The position numbers and the translations under genes are program-made. The notes under the pieces were generated by a model. That model was not told the origin of the DNA and made no database searches. It was given only the letters and a program-made list of their open reading frames with translations. Source: Gemmatimonadaceae bacterium (GTDB taxonomy: Bacteria; Gemmatimonadota; Gemmatimonadetes; Gemmatimonadales; Gemmatimonadaceae). Taken from it: DNA of 41,839 nt. Position 1 is the stretch's first letter. Each line of letters starts with the position of its first letter. This document shows positions 17,119-29,230 of this stretch, piece by piece. The stretch lies in assembly GCA_030647905.1 (NCBI GenBank), contig JAUSJA010000035.1:1-41839 (forward strand), written 5' to 3'.

Positions 17119-17613
17119 CTAAAACGGCAGGTCGTCGTCCTGGTTCCCGAGAGCGGCCGGGAAATCGTCGAAGCTGTTCTCACTCGCCGCGGCATGTCCG
17201 CCGGTGCGCGCGGGAGCGCGGGAGCGCGACCCCTCAGCATCAGAGTCGAAATCGCCACCGCGCCCACCAGCGCCGCCGAGCATCATCAGCTCGCGAACGT
17301 TGACCTCGGTGGTGTAGCGAGTCTGATTCTCCTTGTCCTGCCACTGGCGATACTCGATGCGCCCTTCGACATAGATGCGGTCGCCCTTCTTGCAGTACTT
17401 CTCGACGACGTCGGCCAGGCCCGAGCCCTTCCCGTTCCACACCACACAGCGGTGCCACTCGGTCTTCTCCTGCTTCTCACCACTGGCGCTGGTCCACGAG
17501 CGGCTGGTGGCGAGCGAAAACGTCGCGACCTTGCCGCCGCCTGTGGTGGTGCGGATCTCCGGATCGCTTCCGAGATTCCCGATCAACATCACCTTGTTCA
17601 GACTCCGACTCAC
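17119..17613 (-). CDS. ssb: Single-stranded DNA-binding protein
   Basis: SSB coats single-stranded DNA in replication, repair and recombination and recruits partners through its acidic tip. The 164-residue protein has an OB-fold (about 1-112: LNKVMLIGNLGSDPEIR, VATFSLATSRSW, TEWHRCVVW, KGDRIYVEGRIEYRQW), a Gly/Arg/Asp-rich linker, and the hallmark C-terminal DDDLPF. The start is GTG at 17613 with GGGAGG 4 nt upstream. It lies 86 nt after rimI. The terminal motif makes this certain at family level. Confidence 0.97.
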   Translation of the reverse strand: MSRSLNKVMLIGNLGSDPEIRTTTGGGKVATFSLATSRSWTSASGEKQEKTEWHRCVVWNGKGSGLADVVEKYCKKGDRIYVEGRIEYRQWQDKENQTRYTTEVNVRELMMLGGAGGRGGDFDSDAEGSRSRAPARTGGHAAASENSFDDFPAALGNQDDDLPF

Positions 17614-17699
17614 ATTGCCTCCCGGCGAGGGTTCTTGCGCTCGCCTTCAATGGTAAACCGGTGCTGCGACAGCGCGCACACCAGCAATTGCCTCCGTCA

Positions 17700-18194
17700 T
17701 CATTGCATCGCGCGCCGCAGTACGAGAGCATCCTCGACCGGGCTGCGGTAATACCCCTTTCTGCGCGACATCTCGGTGAATCCGCGCGATCCGTACAGCC
17801 TTCTCGCCGCTTTGTTCGACTCCCTCACTTCGAGAAATGTGGCCACAGCGCCAAGTTCCCGCAGCGAGGCGAGCGCTGCGTCGAGCAGATGCCCGCCCAG
17901 CCCGCGTCCACGATGTGCCGGATCCACGGCGATGTTCAGGATCTCCGACTCGTCCAGCACGGTGAGCGCCACCGCGTAGCCCGTGATCTCTTCGGACCCA
18001 GGATCGGTCACCACGAGAAAGATAGTCTGCGGAGAGTCCATCAACGCCCTGAAGTCGGCCGTTCCCCAGGGATCGCCGAACGACTCCTTCTCGATCCTCG
18101 CGATCGCGACAACGTCTCCCGGGCGAGCGTTCCGCAGTCCCCGCGACATTCCGCTCGCCGATGCCGCGTCGCGCGAATCCGTAGCCGCCGTCAT
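17700..18194 (-). CDS. rimI: GNAT acetyltransferase RimI (ribosomal protein S18 alanine N-acetyltransferase type)
   Basis: RimI-type GNAT enzyme; in E. coli it acetylates the N-terminal alanine of ribosomal protein S18. The 164-residue product carries the acetyl-CoA motif VDPAHRGRGLGGHLL, then FLEVRESNKAARRLYGSRGFTEMSRRKGYY, typical of RimI. The ATG at 18194 is chosen because it overlaps the tsaB stop as ATGA; a further 32 codons upstream in frame lie inside tsaB. Clustering with tsaB and tsaE is common in bacteria. The target protein in this organism is inferred. Confidence 0.9.
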   Translation of the reverse strand: MTAATDSRDAASASGMSRGLRNARPGDVVAIARIEKESFGDPWGTADFRALMDSPQTIFLVVTDPGSEEITGYAVALTVLDESEILNIAVDPAHRGRGLGGHLLDAALASLRELGAVATFLEVRESNKAARRLYGSRGFTEMSRRKGYYRSPVEDALVLRRAMQ

Positions 18195-18871
18195 CCCGCG
18201 GCCGTGAGCGGCCTTCCGTGCGCCGCCTCCCACTTCACCTGCGCCTCGGCGAGCCGGCCATACGATGGCTCCCACGTCGCGATGTCGCACGCCCCCTGGG
18301 CAAGCAGCGCCGGCAGCACATGCGCTACTCCGCGTGCGTGCGGGAGGACGGCGTCGTGAAGGCCCGGTCCGATGATCGTCGCGCCAAGGCGGTGCGCCTC
18401 CCCGGAAAGAGCTTCATCGTGAACGAGCCTTGTCCCCCCGATTTCCCGGATCTGATCGCCGGCGACCTCGAACAGCGCGGCGTACGATTCCCCGCGCATC
18501 GCCGGAATCGCCGCGAGCCACGATCCATCAAGCACCCGTGAACCAGCGACGATCAGCAGAAGCGACGATACCGCGAACAGCGGACAATCCGCGCCAACAG
18601 CGATCCCCTTTGCGACCGATGCCGCGACTCGCAAGCTCGTGAAGCTCCCCGGACCGGCACCGCAAACCACCCGCGCCAGATCACTCGTCCGTACACCGGC
18701 GTCCGCGAGACATTCCGCCACCATCGGCAGAAATCTTTCTTCCCGCCCGCCCCGCCCCGGCTTCGGCACGTTCTCGAGCGCGCGCTCGGCAATTACTTCG
18801 CCGCCCTGGATCACCGCGACGCTCCCGGCATACGTGGCTCCCTCGAGGGCCAGCGTGATGTCGTCGCTCAT
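18191..18871 (-). CDS. tsaB: tRNA t6A biosynthesis protein TsaB
   Basis: TsaB is the non-catalytic partner of TsaD and TsaE in making N6-threonylcarbamoyladenosine at position 37 of ANN-decoding tRNAs. The 226 residues have the ASKHA-type N-domain with the strong signature GPGSFTSLR (73-81) and later AIPAMRGESYAALFE. The usual N-terminal ALDTS reads ALEGATYAGS here, so the Asp-Thr-Ser is lost; TsaB does not need catalysis, so this is tolerable. ATGA overlaps join it to tsaE upstream and rimI downstream. Confidence 0.92.
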   Translation of the reverse strand: MSDDITLALEGATYAGSVAVIQGGEVIAERALENVPKPGRGGREERFLPMVAECLADAGVRTSDLARVVCGAGPGSFTSLRVAASVAKGIAVGADCPLFAVSSLLLIVAGSRVLDGSWLAAIPAMRGESYAALFEVAGDQIREIGGTRLVHDEALSGEAHRLGATIIGPGLHDAVLPHARGVAHVLPALLAQGACDIATWEPSYGRLAEAQVKWEAAHGRPLTAAG

Positions 18872-19323
18872 CCGGCGAGGAGAATGCGGCGATCAGGATC
18901 GCCCAATGCGTACCTGAGATCCATGTGCAGATGGCCCGCGGGCATTCGGTCCCCCGCCCGCTCGGGCCACTCCACGATGATCAACGCATGTTCTGCGAGG
19001 ATGTCGTCCCAGCCGATGTTCGTGAGCTGCGACTCGTTATCGAGGCGGAACAGGTCCACGTGATAGACCGGCGACCGCGCGGCGTCATACCGGTGCACGA
19101 GCGCGTACGTCGGACTCGTCACTGATTCCTTCACGCCGTATCCCTCGCAGATGGATTGCGCGAGCGTGGTCTTCCCCGCGCCGAGCTCACCGGTGATCGA
19201 GATGACGAGAGGTGGCGCGATCGCCTCGCCCAGCTCGCGTCCCCAATGCCGCAATTCGCTCTCGACGAGAGTGATGTGTCCCTTGCCGGCGAGCGGCGGA
19301 ACGACGTGCCGGTGCGTCTGCAC
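18868..19323 (-). CDS. tsaE: tRNA t6A biosynthesis ATPase TsaE
   Basis: TsaE is the P-loop ATPase of the TsaB-TsaD-TsaE t6A complex. The 151 residues include Walker A GELGAGKT (45-52), TSPTYALVH and the Walker-B-like LIIVEWPER, all standard for the family. The GTG start shares one base with the uvrB stop (TAGTG), and the stop overlaps tsaB as ATGA. TsaD and TsaC are not in the window. Confidence 0.94.
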   Translation of the reverse strand: MQTHRHVVPPLAGKGHITLVESELRHWGRELGEAIAPPLVISITGELGAGKTTLAQSICEGYGVKESVTSPTYALVHRYDAARSPVYHVDLFRLDNESQLTNIGWDDILAEHALIIVEWPERAGDRMPAGHLHMDLRYALGDPDRRILLAG

Positions 19324-21386
19324 TAACGCTGTACCCTGATGGCCGAGAGCGAGCCGCGCGTGCGGAGTCGCGGTCCGTCGGCCTTGGCACGAATCTCGAA
19401 CAGCTGGTCGCGAAGGCGTGCCGCCGTCTCGAAGTCGAGATTCGTGGCCGCTTCCTTCATCTCCTTCTCGAGCTGGGCGATGAGCTGCGCCGGATCCTTC
19501 GAGCCGTACGACGGCGACGATTCGGCGACCCGGCGCGCCTGCTCCTCGTGTCGCGCATCGCTCCCCTCGCGGGCATCGGCTACGCGGGTGATGAATCTCA
19601 CCTGCTCCGTGCTCTTGATGACTGTCTGCGGCGTGATCCCATGCTCGATGTTATGCGCGCGCTGCGTCTCGCGGCGGCGCTTCGTCTCCTCCATCGCGCG
19701 GTCCATCGAGCCTGTGATCCGGTCAGCGTAGAAAATCGCGCGGCCGTTCACGTGCCGCGCCGCGCGCCCGACGGTCTGGATCAGCGAGCGGTCGCTGCGC
19801 AGGAATCCTTCCTGGTCCGCGTCCAGAATCGCGACGAGCGAAACTTCCGGCAGGTCGAGTCCCTCGCGCAGCAGATTGATGCCGATCAGCACGTCGAACT
19901 CGCCAAGCCGGAGACCGCGTACGATCTCCATGCGCTCGATGGCGTCTATGTCGGAGTGCATGTACCTGACGCGCACGCCCATCTGCTGGAGATAGTCGGT
20001 GAGATCTTCGGCCATTCGTTTGGTGAGCGTGGTGACGAGCACACGCTCTCCCTTCTGCTCGCGGAGCCGGATCTCGTTGAGCAGGTCGTCCACCTGCCCG
20101 CGCACCGGGCGGACCTCGATCTCGGGATCGACCAATCCCGTTGGACGGATGATCTGCTCGACGACGACACCCTCGGATAGGCGCAGCTCGATCTCGCCCG
20201 GGGTAGCCGACACGTTGATCGCCTGCGGCGTCAGCGACAGGAACTCGTCGAACATCAACGGACGATTGTCGAGCGCGCTCGGAAGACGGAATCCGTAATC
20301 CACGAGGGTGAGCTTGCGCGCACGGTCGCCGTTGAACATTCCGCCAATCTGCGGGAGCGTGACGTGCGACTCGTCTATGACGACGAGGAAATCCTCGGGG
20401 AAATAGTCGAAGAGACACGCCGGCCGCTCGCCCGACGCACGGCCGGAGAGATGCCGCGAGTAATTCTCGATTCCTGCGCACGTGCCGATCTCAAGCATCA
20501 TCTCGATGTCGAAGTTGGTGCGCGATTCGAGCCGCTGCGCCTCGAGCAGTTTGCCCGTCGTGCGCAGCTCGCTCAGTCGCTCGGCCAGCTCCGAACGAAT
20601 CAGCTCGACCGCTCGCTGAATCGTCGGCCGCGAAGTCACGAAATGCTTCGCCGGATAGATCGCCGCCTTCTCGAGATCGGCGATCACTTCGCCGGTGAGC
20701 GGATTGATCTTGGAGATGCGCTCGATCTCGTCGCCCCACATCTCGACTCGCACGCCCTGCTCTTCGTACGCGGGTAGAATCTCCACCGTGTCGCCGCGCA
20801 CGCGGAACGTCGCCCGGTCGAACATGACGTCGTTCCGCGAGTACTGGATCTTCACCAGCGAGCGGAGGATGTCGTCGCGAGGAATGCGCTGCCCCTTCGT
20901 GAGCGTCACCATCTGCTCGCGGTAGCTGCGCGGATCGCCGAGTCCGTAGATGGCGGACACGGTGGCGACGATGACGACGTCCTCGCGCTCCATGAGGCTC
21001 GAAGTCGCGCGCAGCCGAAGCCGGTCAATGTCCTCGTTGATGGAGGCGTCCTTCTCGATGTACGTGTCCGTGGTGGGTACGTACGCTTCCGGCTGGTAGT
21101 AGTCGTAGTACGAGATGAAGTACTCGACCGCGTTGCTCGGGAAGAAGCTCTTGATCTCCCCGTACAGCTGCGCGGCGAGGGTCTTGTTGTGGGACAGGAC
21201 GAGCGTGGGCCGGCCGAAATTGCGGATGACGTTGGCGATTGTCATCGTCTTTCCAGATCCCGTGACGCCGAGCAGAGTCTGGAACCGGTCGCCCCGCTCC
21301 AGCCCGTGTGTCAGCTCGGCGATGGCCCTCGGTTGGTCACCCGCGGGTTGGAACGGCGCCTGGAGATTGAATTCGGCTTTTGGCAC
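19323..21386 (-). CDS. uvrB: Excinuclease ABC subunit UvrB
   Basis: UvrB is the damage-verifying helicase-like subunit of nucleotide excision repair, loaded by UvrA and cut-partnered by UvrC. The 687 residues have Walker A GVTGSGKT (40-47), the beta-hairpin region around [16 protein letters not shown]-like [12 protein letters not shown], helicase motifs [12 protein letters not shown] and [12 protein letters not shown], and the C-terminal UVR motif (about 636-670, [20 protein letters not shown]) that contacts UvrC. The start is GTG at 21386, where the family N-terminus begins. A strong dyad lies 61-93 nt upstream (21447-21479). Confidence 0.97.
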   Translation of the reverse strand: MPKAEFNLQAPFQPAGDQPRAIAELTHGLERGDRFQTLLGVTGSGKTMTIANVIRNFGRPTLVLSHNKTLAAQLYGEIKSFFPSNAVEYFISYYDYYQPEAYVPTTDTYIEKDASINEDIDRLRLRATSSLMEREDVVIVATVSAIYGLGDPRSYREQMVTLTKGQRIPRDDILRSLVKIQYSRNDVMFDRATFRVRGDTVEILPAYEEQGVRVEMWGDEIERISKINPLTGEVIADLEKAAIYPAKHFVTSRPTIQRAVELIRSELAERLSELRTTGKLLEAQRLESRTNFDIEMMLEIGTCAGIENYSRHLSGRASGERPACLFDYFPEDFLVVIDESHVTLPQIGGMFNGDRARKLTLVDYGFRLPSALDNRPLMFDEFLSLTPQAINVSATPGEIELRLSEGVVVEQIIRPTGLVDPEIEVRPVRGQVDDLLNEIRLREQKGERVLVTTLTKRMAEDLTDYLQQMGVRVRYMHSDIDAIERMEIVRGLRLGEFDVLIGINLLREGLDLPEVSLVAILDADQEGFLRSDRSLIQTVGRAARHVNGRAIFYADRITGSMDRAMEETKRRRETQRAHNIEHGITPQTVIKSTEQVRFITRVADAREGSDARHEEQARRVAESSPSYGSKDPAQLIAQLEKEMKEAATNLDFETAARLRDQLFEIRAKADGPRLRTRGSLSAIRVQR

Positions 21387-21446
21387 CTTGAAATATAATC
21401 AAATATCGGGGTTTATTCGGGGGATGCGATGTGGTGTCGCAGCCAG

Positions 21447-21479
21447 GTGCAAAGAACCACAGTCTGTGGTTATCTGCAC
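21447..21479. promoter_or_regulatory. Symmetric dyad between relA and uvrB: terminator or operator
   Basis: A 33-nt interrupted palindrome: GTGCA, 3 nt, AACCACA, 3 nt, TGTGGTT, 3 nt, TGCAC. Both inner 7-mers and outer 5-mers pair exactly and the two side spacers have equal length. It starts 17 nt after the relA stop. As RNA it would form a hairpin but lacks a clean T-run; as DNA it could be a repressor site for uvrB. The sequence does not decide. Confidence 0.55.
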
Positions 21480-21496
21480 TCGGGCCGCGCACCGAA

Positions 21497-23671
21497 CTAA
21501 TCGTCGCTGGCGAGCCGTTCCTTTCGGGTGACCTCTGTCACTCCCTTCACTCTCCGCGCGGCTTTCAGGACCTTCTGCAGGTGAGCCAGGTTCTCGACCT
21601 CGACGGCGAGCGCTCCGGTCACGTGGCCGTCCGCTGAGGCGAGCTCGAATGACCGGATGTCGGTGTCGGTCGCCGAGACTGCCGCCGCCAGGTCCGCATA
21701 CAGTCCCCGACGATCGGTGGCGTCGAGGACAAGGCGCACCATGAACCGCTCGCCCTCAAGCTCCTTCCAGTCTATGTCGAGCCGGCGCTCGGGCTCGAGG
21801 TCGAGCATCAGGAGATTGGGACAGTCCGCGCGGTGGATGCTCACGCCGCGGCCGCGCGTGACGTAGCCGACCACCGGGTCGCCGGGGACGGGTTGGCAGC
21901 ACTGGGCGTAGCGCACCATCAGCCCGTCCACGCCCTGGATGCGCACACCTTTCGGGCTTCCGCGCATCTTGTCCACCAGCCAGTCCAGCGGGCCGGTCTT
22001 CGGCAGCGCCGGCGGACTTTCTTCCTCGGGATACAGGTGCTTCATCACCTGCATCACACCAATGTCGCCTTGCCCAATGGACGCGATCAGATGATTGGAG
22101 TCGTTCAGCCCCATCGAGTCGGCGGCCGCCTTGAGCTGCGCATCGTCGGGTTTCGCCAGACGGCGGCGCTTCACCTCGCGGAGCAGAATCCCCCGGCCGA
22201 GGTTCGCCGACGTCGTCTGCTCCTCGATGCGGAGCCGCTGCCGGATCTTGTGCCGAGCGCGGCCGGTGCGCACGTGCTGCAGCCAGTCACGACTCGGGCG
22301 CGACGTCGGCGAAGTCAGGATCTCGACTGTATCGGAGTTCTTGAGCTCGCGCGCGAGCGTCGCCTGCCTTCCATTAATGCGCGCTCCATTGGCATGCAGG
22401 CCGACCTCGGTGTGCACGGCGAACGCGAAATCAATCGGCGTCGCGCCCTTCGGGAGCTGAATGACGTCGCCCGTCGGCGTGAAGACGAAGATCTCGTCCT
22501 GATACAGATCGAGCTTGAGGAACTCCAGGAATTCGTCGGGCGTCTTCGCATCGAGCTGCAACTCGAGCACCTGCCTGAACCAGTGAAGCGCGCGGTCGAG
22601 CTCGTCGGCGCTCCGCGCGTTCTCCTTGAAGCGCCAGTGCGCGGCGATTCCGTACTCCGCCGTGCGGTGCATCTCGCGCGTCCTGATCTGTATCTCGAAG
22701 AGCTGCTTGCCGGGACCGAAGATCGTCGTGTGCAGCGACTGGTATCCGTTCGACTTCGGCTGTCCTACGTAATCCTTGATGCGCTCCTGGAGCGGAGTGA
22801 ACCTCTCGTGAATCACGCCGAGCGCATGGTAGCAGTCGGGGACCGTCTCCACGAGCACGCGGATCGCCATGAGGTCGTAGATCTCCTCGTACGGCTTGTC
22901 CCACTTGGTCATCTTCTTGTAGATGGACCAGAGGTGCTTCGGGCGTCCAGTGACTTCGACGTTGGGAATTCCGGCGTCGACAAGCAGTTCCTGAAGCGGA
23001 TCTCTCAGCGCGGCGATCGTCGCTTCCCTCTCTCCGCGTCTCTTCGCGACGAGCTTCGCCAGCGACTTGTATTCCCCTGTTTCGAGATGCTTGAACGCCA
23101 GATCCTCCAGCTCCCATCTGATCCGCGCCATTCCGAACCGGTGCGCGAGCGGCGCGTACAGATCACGCGTCTCCTGAGCGATGCGCCGCCTCTTCTCCGC
23201 CGGCAGATAGTCGAGCGTGCGCATGTTGTGCAGGCGGTCCGCGAGCTTGATGAGGATGACGCGCGCATCCTTGGCGATGGACAGCAGCAGCTTGCGGTAG
23301 TTCTCGACCTGCCGCTCCTGCGACGAGTTGAGCGGGAGGTGGCCGATCTTCGTCAGCCCGTCCACGATCTGCGCCACCTCTGACCCGAAGTGCGACTCGA
23401 TCTCGGCCACCGAGATGTTCGTGTCTTCGACGACGTCGTGGATCAGGCCACTGGCGACGGTGACCGTATCGAGCTGCAGCTCGGCGAGGATCTTCGCGAC
23501 TTCGACGCAGTGCGACACGAAATTCTCGCCGGAGAGGCGCTTTTGTCCCAGGTGTGCCGTCTCGCTGAAGCGATAGGCGCGCAGGAGCAGCTCGTGATCG
23601 AGTCGCTCCGGCAACGGGTGCCCGTCGTCGTTCCATCCGGGGATTACAGCGTGCGATTCTACCGCAGTCAA
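21497..23671 (-). CDS. rel: Bifunctional (p)ppGpp synthetase/hydrolase (Rel/SpoT family)
   Basis: Long RSH enzyme that makes and degrades the stringent-response alarmone (p)ppGpp. The 724 residues contain the HD hydrolase (about 25-180; H54, H78-D79 in IHDVVEDT and D143 in KLADRLHNMRT). The synthetase domain (about 240-350) has RIKD (295-298), the RxKD form of bifunctional enzymes rather than the ExDD of RelA, and NGYQSLHTT. TGS (about 395-455), a Cys-Cys zinc-finger-type domain (YAQCCQPVPGD) and a C-terminal ACT domain follow. Both active sites look intact. The start is TTG overlapping the radC stop as TTGA, so expression may be coupled to radC. Confidence 0.96.
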   Translation of the reverse strand: MTAVESHAVIPGWNDDGHPLPERLDHELLLRAYRFSETAHLGQKRLSGENFVSHCVEVAKILAELQLDTVTVASGLIHDVVEDTNISVAEIESHFGSEVAQIVDGLTKIGHLPLNSSQERQVENYRKLLLSIAKDARVILIKLADRLHNMRTLDYLPAEKRRRIAQETRDLYAPLAHRFGMARIRWELEDLAFKHLETGEYKSLAKLVAKRRGEREATIAALRDPLQELLVDAGIPNVEVTGRPKHLWSIYKKMTKWDKPYEEIYDLMAIRVLVETVPDCYHALGVIHERFTPLQERIKDYVGQPKSNGYQSLHTTIFGPGKQLFEIQIRTREMHRTAEYGIAAHWRFKENARSADELDRALHWFRQVLELQLDAKTPDEFLEFLKLDLYQDEIFVFTPTGDVIQLPKGATPIDFAFAVHTEVGLHANGARINGRQATLARELKNSDTVEILTSPTSRPSRDWLQHVRTGRARHKIRQRLRIEEQTTSANLGRGILLREVKRRRLAKPDDAQLKAAADSMGLNDSNHLIASIGQGDIGVMQVMKHLYPEEESPPALPKTGPLDWLVDKMRGSPKGVRIQGVDGLMVRYAQCCQPVPGDPVVGYVTRGRGVSIHRADCPNLLMLDLEPERRLDIDWKELEGERFMVRLVLDATDRRGLYADLAAAVSATDTDIRSFELASADGHVTGALAVEVENLAHLQKVLKAARRVKGVTEVTRKERLASDD

Positions 23672-24336
23672 AGCAGCCCTGCCTCCGCGAAGCTCAGATA
23701 TCGTCCTCTTCCAATAATAATGTGATCGTGCACTGGTATGTCGAGTACCCGGCCCGCCTGTACCAGCTGCTCGGTCGTTATCCTGTCGTCGGGGGAAGGC
23801 GTGGGGTCTCCGCTCGGATGATTGTGAATCAGAATGATTGCCGCCGCATTCTCCGCGATCGCTTCGCGAAAAACCTCACGCGGATGCACCAGCGACGAGT
23901 TGAGCAACCCGCGCGTGATGGTGACGTCGCGCTCGAGGCGGTGCTGCGAGTCGAGCACGGCGACGTGGAACTCTTCGACCGGCAGGTCCTGCAGCCGCTG
24001 GCCAAAGATCTCGTGGACGTCGCGTGGTCCGCGCACGGGAATCCCGTCCTCGCGCTCCTCCGCCGCCATCCGCCTGCCGAGCTCGAGCGCCGCGTGAATC
24101 GCGACGGCCCGGGCATTTCCTACACCGGCTAGCGCCGTCAGTGCCGCGACGGGCTGCGACGACAGCCGCCTGAGCGACCCATGCGCGCTCGCCAGGATCT
24201 CGTGCCCGATCCGCATCGAGCAGCTGCCGAGGAGAATTGAGAGCAGCTCCGACGAGCTGAGCGCGCGTGCGCCGTGCGATTTCAGGCGCTCCCGCGGGCG
24301 TTCACCGTTGGGGAGCTCGCGGATACTCGGTGCCAT
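23668..24336 (-). CDS. radC: RadC-family JAMM/MPN protein
   Basis: RadC-like protein (222 residues) with an N-terminal helix-hairpin-helix-type region (about 20-85, LTALAGVGNARAVAIHAALEL) and a C-terminal JAMM metalloprotease-like domain carrying HNHPSGDPTPSPDD (His171, His173, Ser181, Asp184). Its biological role is unsettled; the historical DNA-repair name rests on a misassigned allele. The ATG at 24336 is chosen because AGGAG precedes it by 5 nt; a GTG two codons earlier would sit within that ribosome site. The stop overlaps the TTG of the (p)ppGpp gene. Confidence 0.93.
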   Translation of the reverse strand: MAPSIRELPNGERPRERLKSHGARALSSSELLSILLGSCSMRIGHEILASAHGSLRRLSSQPVAALTALAGVGNARAVAIHAALELGRRMAAEEREDGIPVRGPRDVHEIFGQRLQDLPVEEFHVAVLDSQHRLERDVTITRGLLNSSLVHPREVFREAIAENAAAIILIHNHPSGDPTPSPDDRITTEQLVQAGRVLDIPVHDHIIIGRGRYLSFAEAGLL

Positions 24337-24450
24337 TCGCACTCCTGTAGTTGAGGGGTGCGTAATGCTTATGTCGGCCCCGCGCGCAAACCCTCACCGC
24401 CATCGCGCGTCAGGAACACCTTTGCCGCAGAGAGCCGCCGGGAGCGGCTT

Positions 24451-24553
24451 TACCCGCTACCCGCTACCCGTAACCCGTTTCCCGTTTCCCGCTTCCCGTT
24501 ACCCGTTGCCCGTTGCCCGTTGCGGGTAACGGGTAGCGGGTAGCAGGTAACGG
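24451..24553. repeat. Inverted CCCGTTA-like heptamer array after secA
   Basis: About ten consecutive 7-nt units of the form tacccgy/ttcccgy/tgcccgt (24451-24521) are followed by the inverted form gggtaac/gggtagc (24522-24553). The two blocks are complementary, so a large hairpin is possible directly after the secA stop at 24554. A related inverted array lies at 39901-39966. It may act as a terminator or mRNA-end stabiliser for secA. Confidence 0.8.
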
Positions 24554-27835
<3,282 letters not shown>

Positions 27836-27868
27836 TCCTGGTTCCTCTTTCCCGTGCGAGCCAGCATG

Positions 27869-28474
27869 TCAGCCGGCCGCCGCCGGGGACCTGTATAGTT
27901 TCGCGGCGGAGATGAACGCCTCCACCGATTCTGCGACGAATCCTCTGATCGATTTTCCTGCCGCGAGCCGTTCGCGTATCTCCGACGAGGATACGTCGAT
28001 GCGCCTCGCCGTCACGATCGTCACACCGGACTGCAGATTGACGTCATCGCGCCGTTGGCCGTCGTGATCCTGCCTGCGGGTGAGCACGGCGATGCGCGCC
28101 AGTTCGCGAATCCGCTCCGGCCGCTTCCACCGGTCCATCGTCCTGAACGAGTCCAAGCCCACCAGAAGTGTCAGCTCCGCGCCTGCGTTCTGCGCCGCCA
28201 GCCCCTCGAGCGTATCAACCATGTAAGATAACCCACCGCGCTCGATTTCCATTGCGCTCACCTCGAACCGCGGGTCGCCTCCGAACGCGCGGCGGACCAT
28301 CTCCAGCCGCTGCTCCGGCAACGGCGAACGGCCATCCGTCGGCTTGAGCGGGTTGGCGAATGCGGGAACGATCAGCAGCCGGTCGAGCTTCAGCGCCTCA
28401 TGCGCGTCGGACGCGACGACGAGATGCCCGATGTGCGGAGGATTGAACGAACCGCCAAGGACACCGAGGCGCAA
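27869..28474 (-). CDS. nadD: Nicotinate-nucleotide adenylyltransferase NadD
   Basis: NadD adenylates nicotinate mononucleotide to deamido-NAD in NAD biosynthesis. The 201 residues have the nucleotidyltransferase signature GGSFNPPHIGHL (8-19) and the late SSSEIRERLAAGKSIRGFV motif. The TTG start lies 3 nt after the bamD stop, and the GVLGGSF strand begins four residues in, so no later start is acceptable. Length is normal for the family. Confidence 0.96.
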   Translation of the reverse strand: MRLGVLGGSFNPPHIGHLVVASDAHEALKLDRLLIVPAFANPLKPTDGRSPLPEQRLEMVRRAFGGDPRFEVSAMEIERGGLSYMVDTLEGLAAQNAGAELTLLVGLDSFRTMDRWKRPERIRELARIAVLTRRQDHDGQRRDDVNLQSGVTIVTARRIDVSSSEIRERLAAGKSIRGFVAESVEAFISAAKLYRSPAAAG

Positions 28475-28477
28475 CGG

Positions 28478-29230
28478 CTACTGCGACGCGGCAGGGGCCG
28501 GAGCCGGCCCGCAGGCGTCCCTCACGTCCCGGTCGGACGGATACGTCTTGCGCATCGTGTCGCACAGGTCGCGGGCGTCGTCCTTGTAGTTGATCGCCTT
28601 GTACGCCTCGTGCAACCGGAGGTATGCCTCGCGAGTCTTCTTCGCGTTTGGATGCAGCCGGATCACGTCCTTGAAGTAGATGATCGCCGAGTCGTACGCC
28701 TTTCGTTTCAGGTAGTGGTATCCGGTGAGAAAATCCTTCTCCGCGAACCACTCGTCGAGCTTCACCAACTGCGCGTTGGCGCGCGGGACCAGCGGAGAAT
28801 CGGGATACAGCGCAACAAGACTCTGGAACTGCGTCATTGCGTTGTCACCGTATTCCGCATCCAGAACGGGTTTCCGCCACATGTCCTCGTACGCGAGCCC
28901 TGACGCCAGCAGCGCGTCGTCGGCGAGCGTGTCCTGCGGCAGCAGCTCGTAGATCCTGCTATAGGACTTCGCCGCGAGAAGGTGGTCGCCCTGCTTCTGC
29001 TGCGACTTTCCGAGATAGAGATACGCCGTGGCGATCCGCGGATCTCTGGGTGACAGCTCCGTCGTCAGCCGCTCGAACGCATGCACCGCATTCTCCCAGC
29101 GCTTCGCGTTGTACTCCTTCATCGCAGCCTGGTAGAGATCGTCGGTGCTGGCGAACCCGCCGGCGTTGAACGCCGGCCTGCACGCCATCGCCGCCAGAAG
29201 TGCCAGGACCAGAAATCGCTTTACGTTCAT
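28478..29230 (-). CDS. bamD: Outer-membrane assembly lipoprotein BamD-like
   Basis: BamD is the TPR lipoprotein of the BAM complex that folds beta-barrels into the outer membrane. The 250-residue product has a lipoprotein signal ending LLAAMAC (Cys17) and TPR-like repeats over about 30-235: YQAAMKEYNAKRWENAVHAF, ATAYLYLGKSQQKQGD, ADDALLASGLAYEDMW, AYDSAIIYFKDVIRLHP. The ATG at 29230 overlaps the ugd stop as ATGA; an upstream in-frame start would lie inside ugd. The domain layout and lipobox support BamD, though generic TPR lipoproteins look similar. Confidence 0.87.
   Translation of the reverse strand: MNVKRFLVLALLAAMACRPAFNAGGFASTDDLYQAAMKEYNAKRWENAVHAFERLTTELSPRDPRIATAYLYLGKSQQKQGDHLLAAKSYSRIYELLPQDTLADDALLASGLAYEDMWRKPVLDAEYGDNAMTQFQSLVALYPDSPLVPRANAQLVKLDEWFAEKDFLTGYHYLKRKAYDSAIIYFKDVIRLHPNAKKTREAYLRLHEAYKAINYKDDARDLCDTMRKTYPSDRDVRDACGPAPAPAASQ

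Noticed and set aside
21384-21420. AT-rich TATATT-like box right before uvrB as promoter
   Set aside because: One -10-like hexamer is present, but there is no -35 at a sensible distance and the start site would fall on the GTG; too weak to list.
24451-24553. Possible CRISPR-like or telomere-like array
   Set aside because: The 7-nt units are contiguous with no spacers, and the orientation flips to form a hairpin. No cas gene is near.
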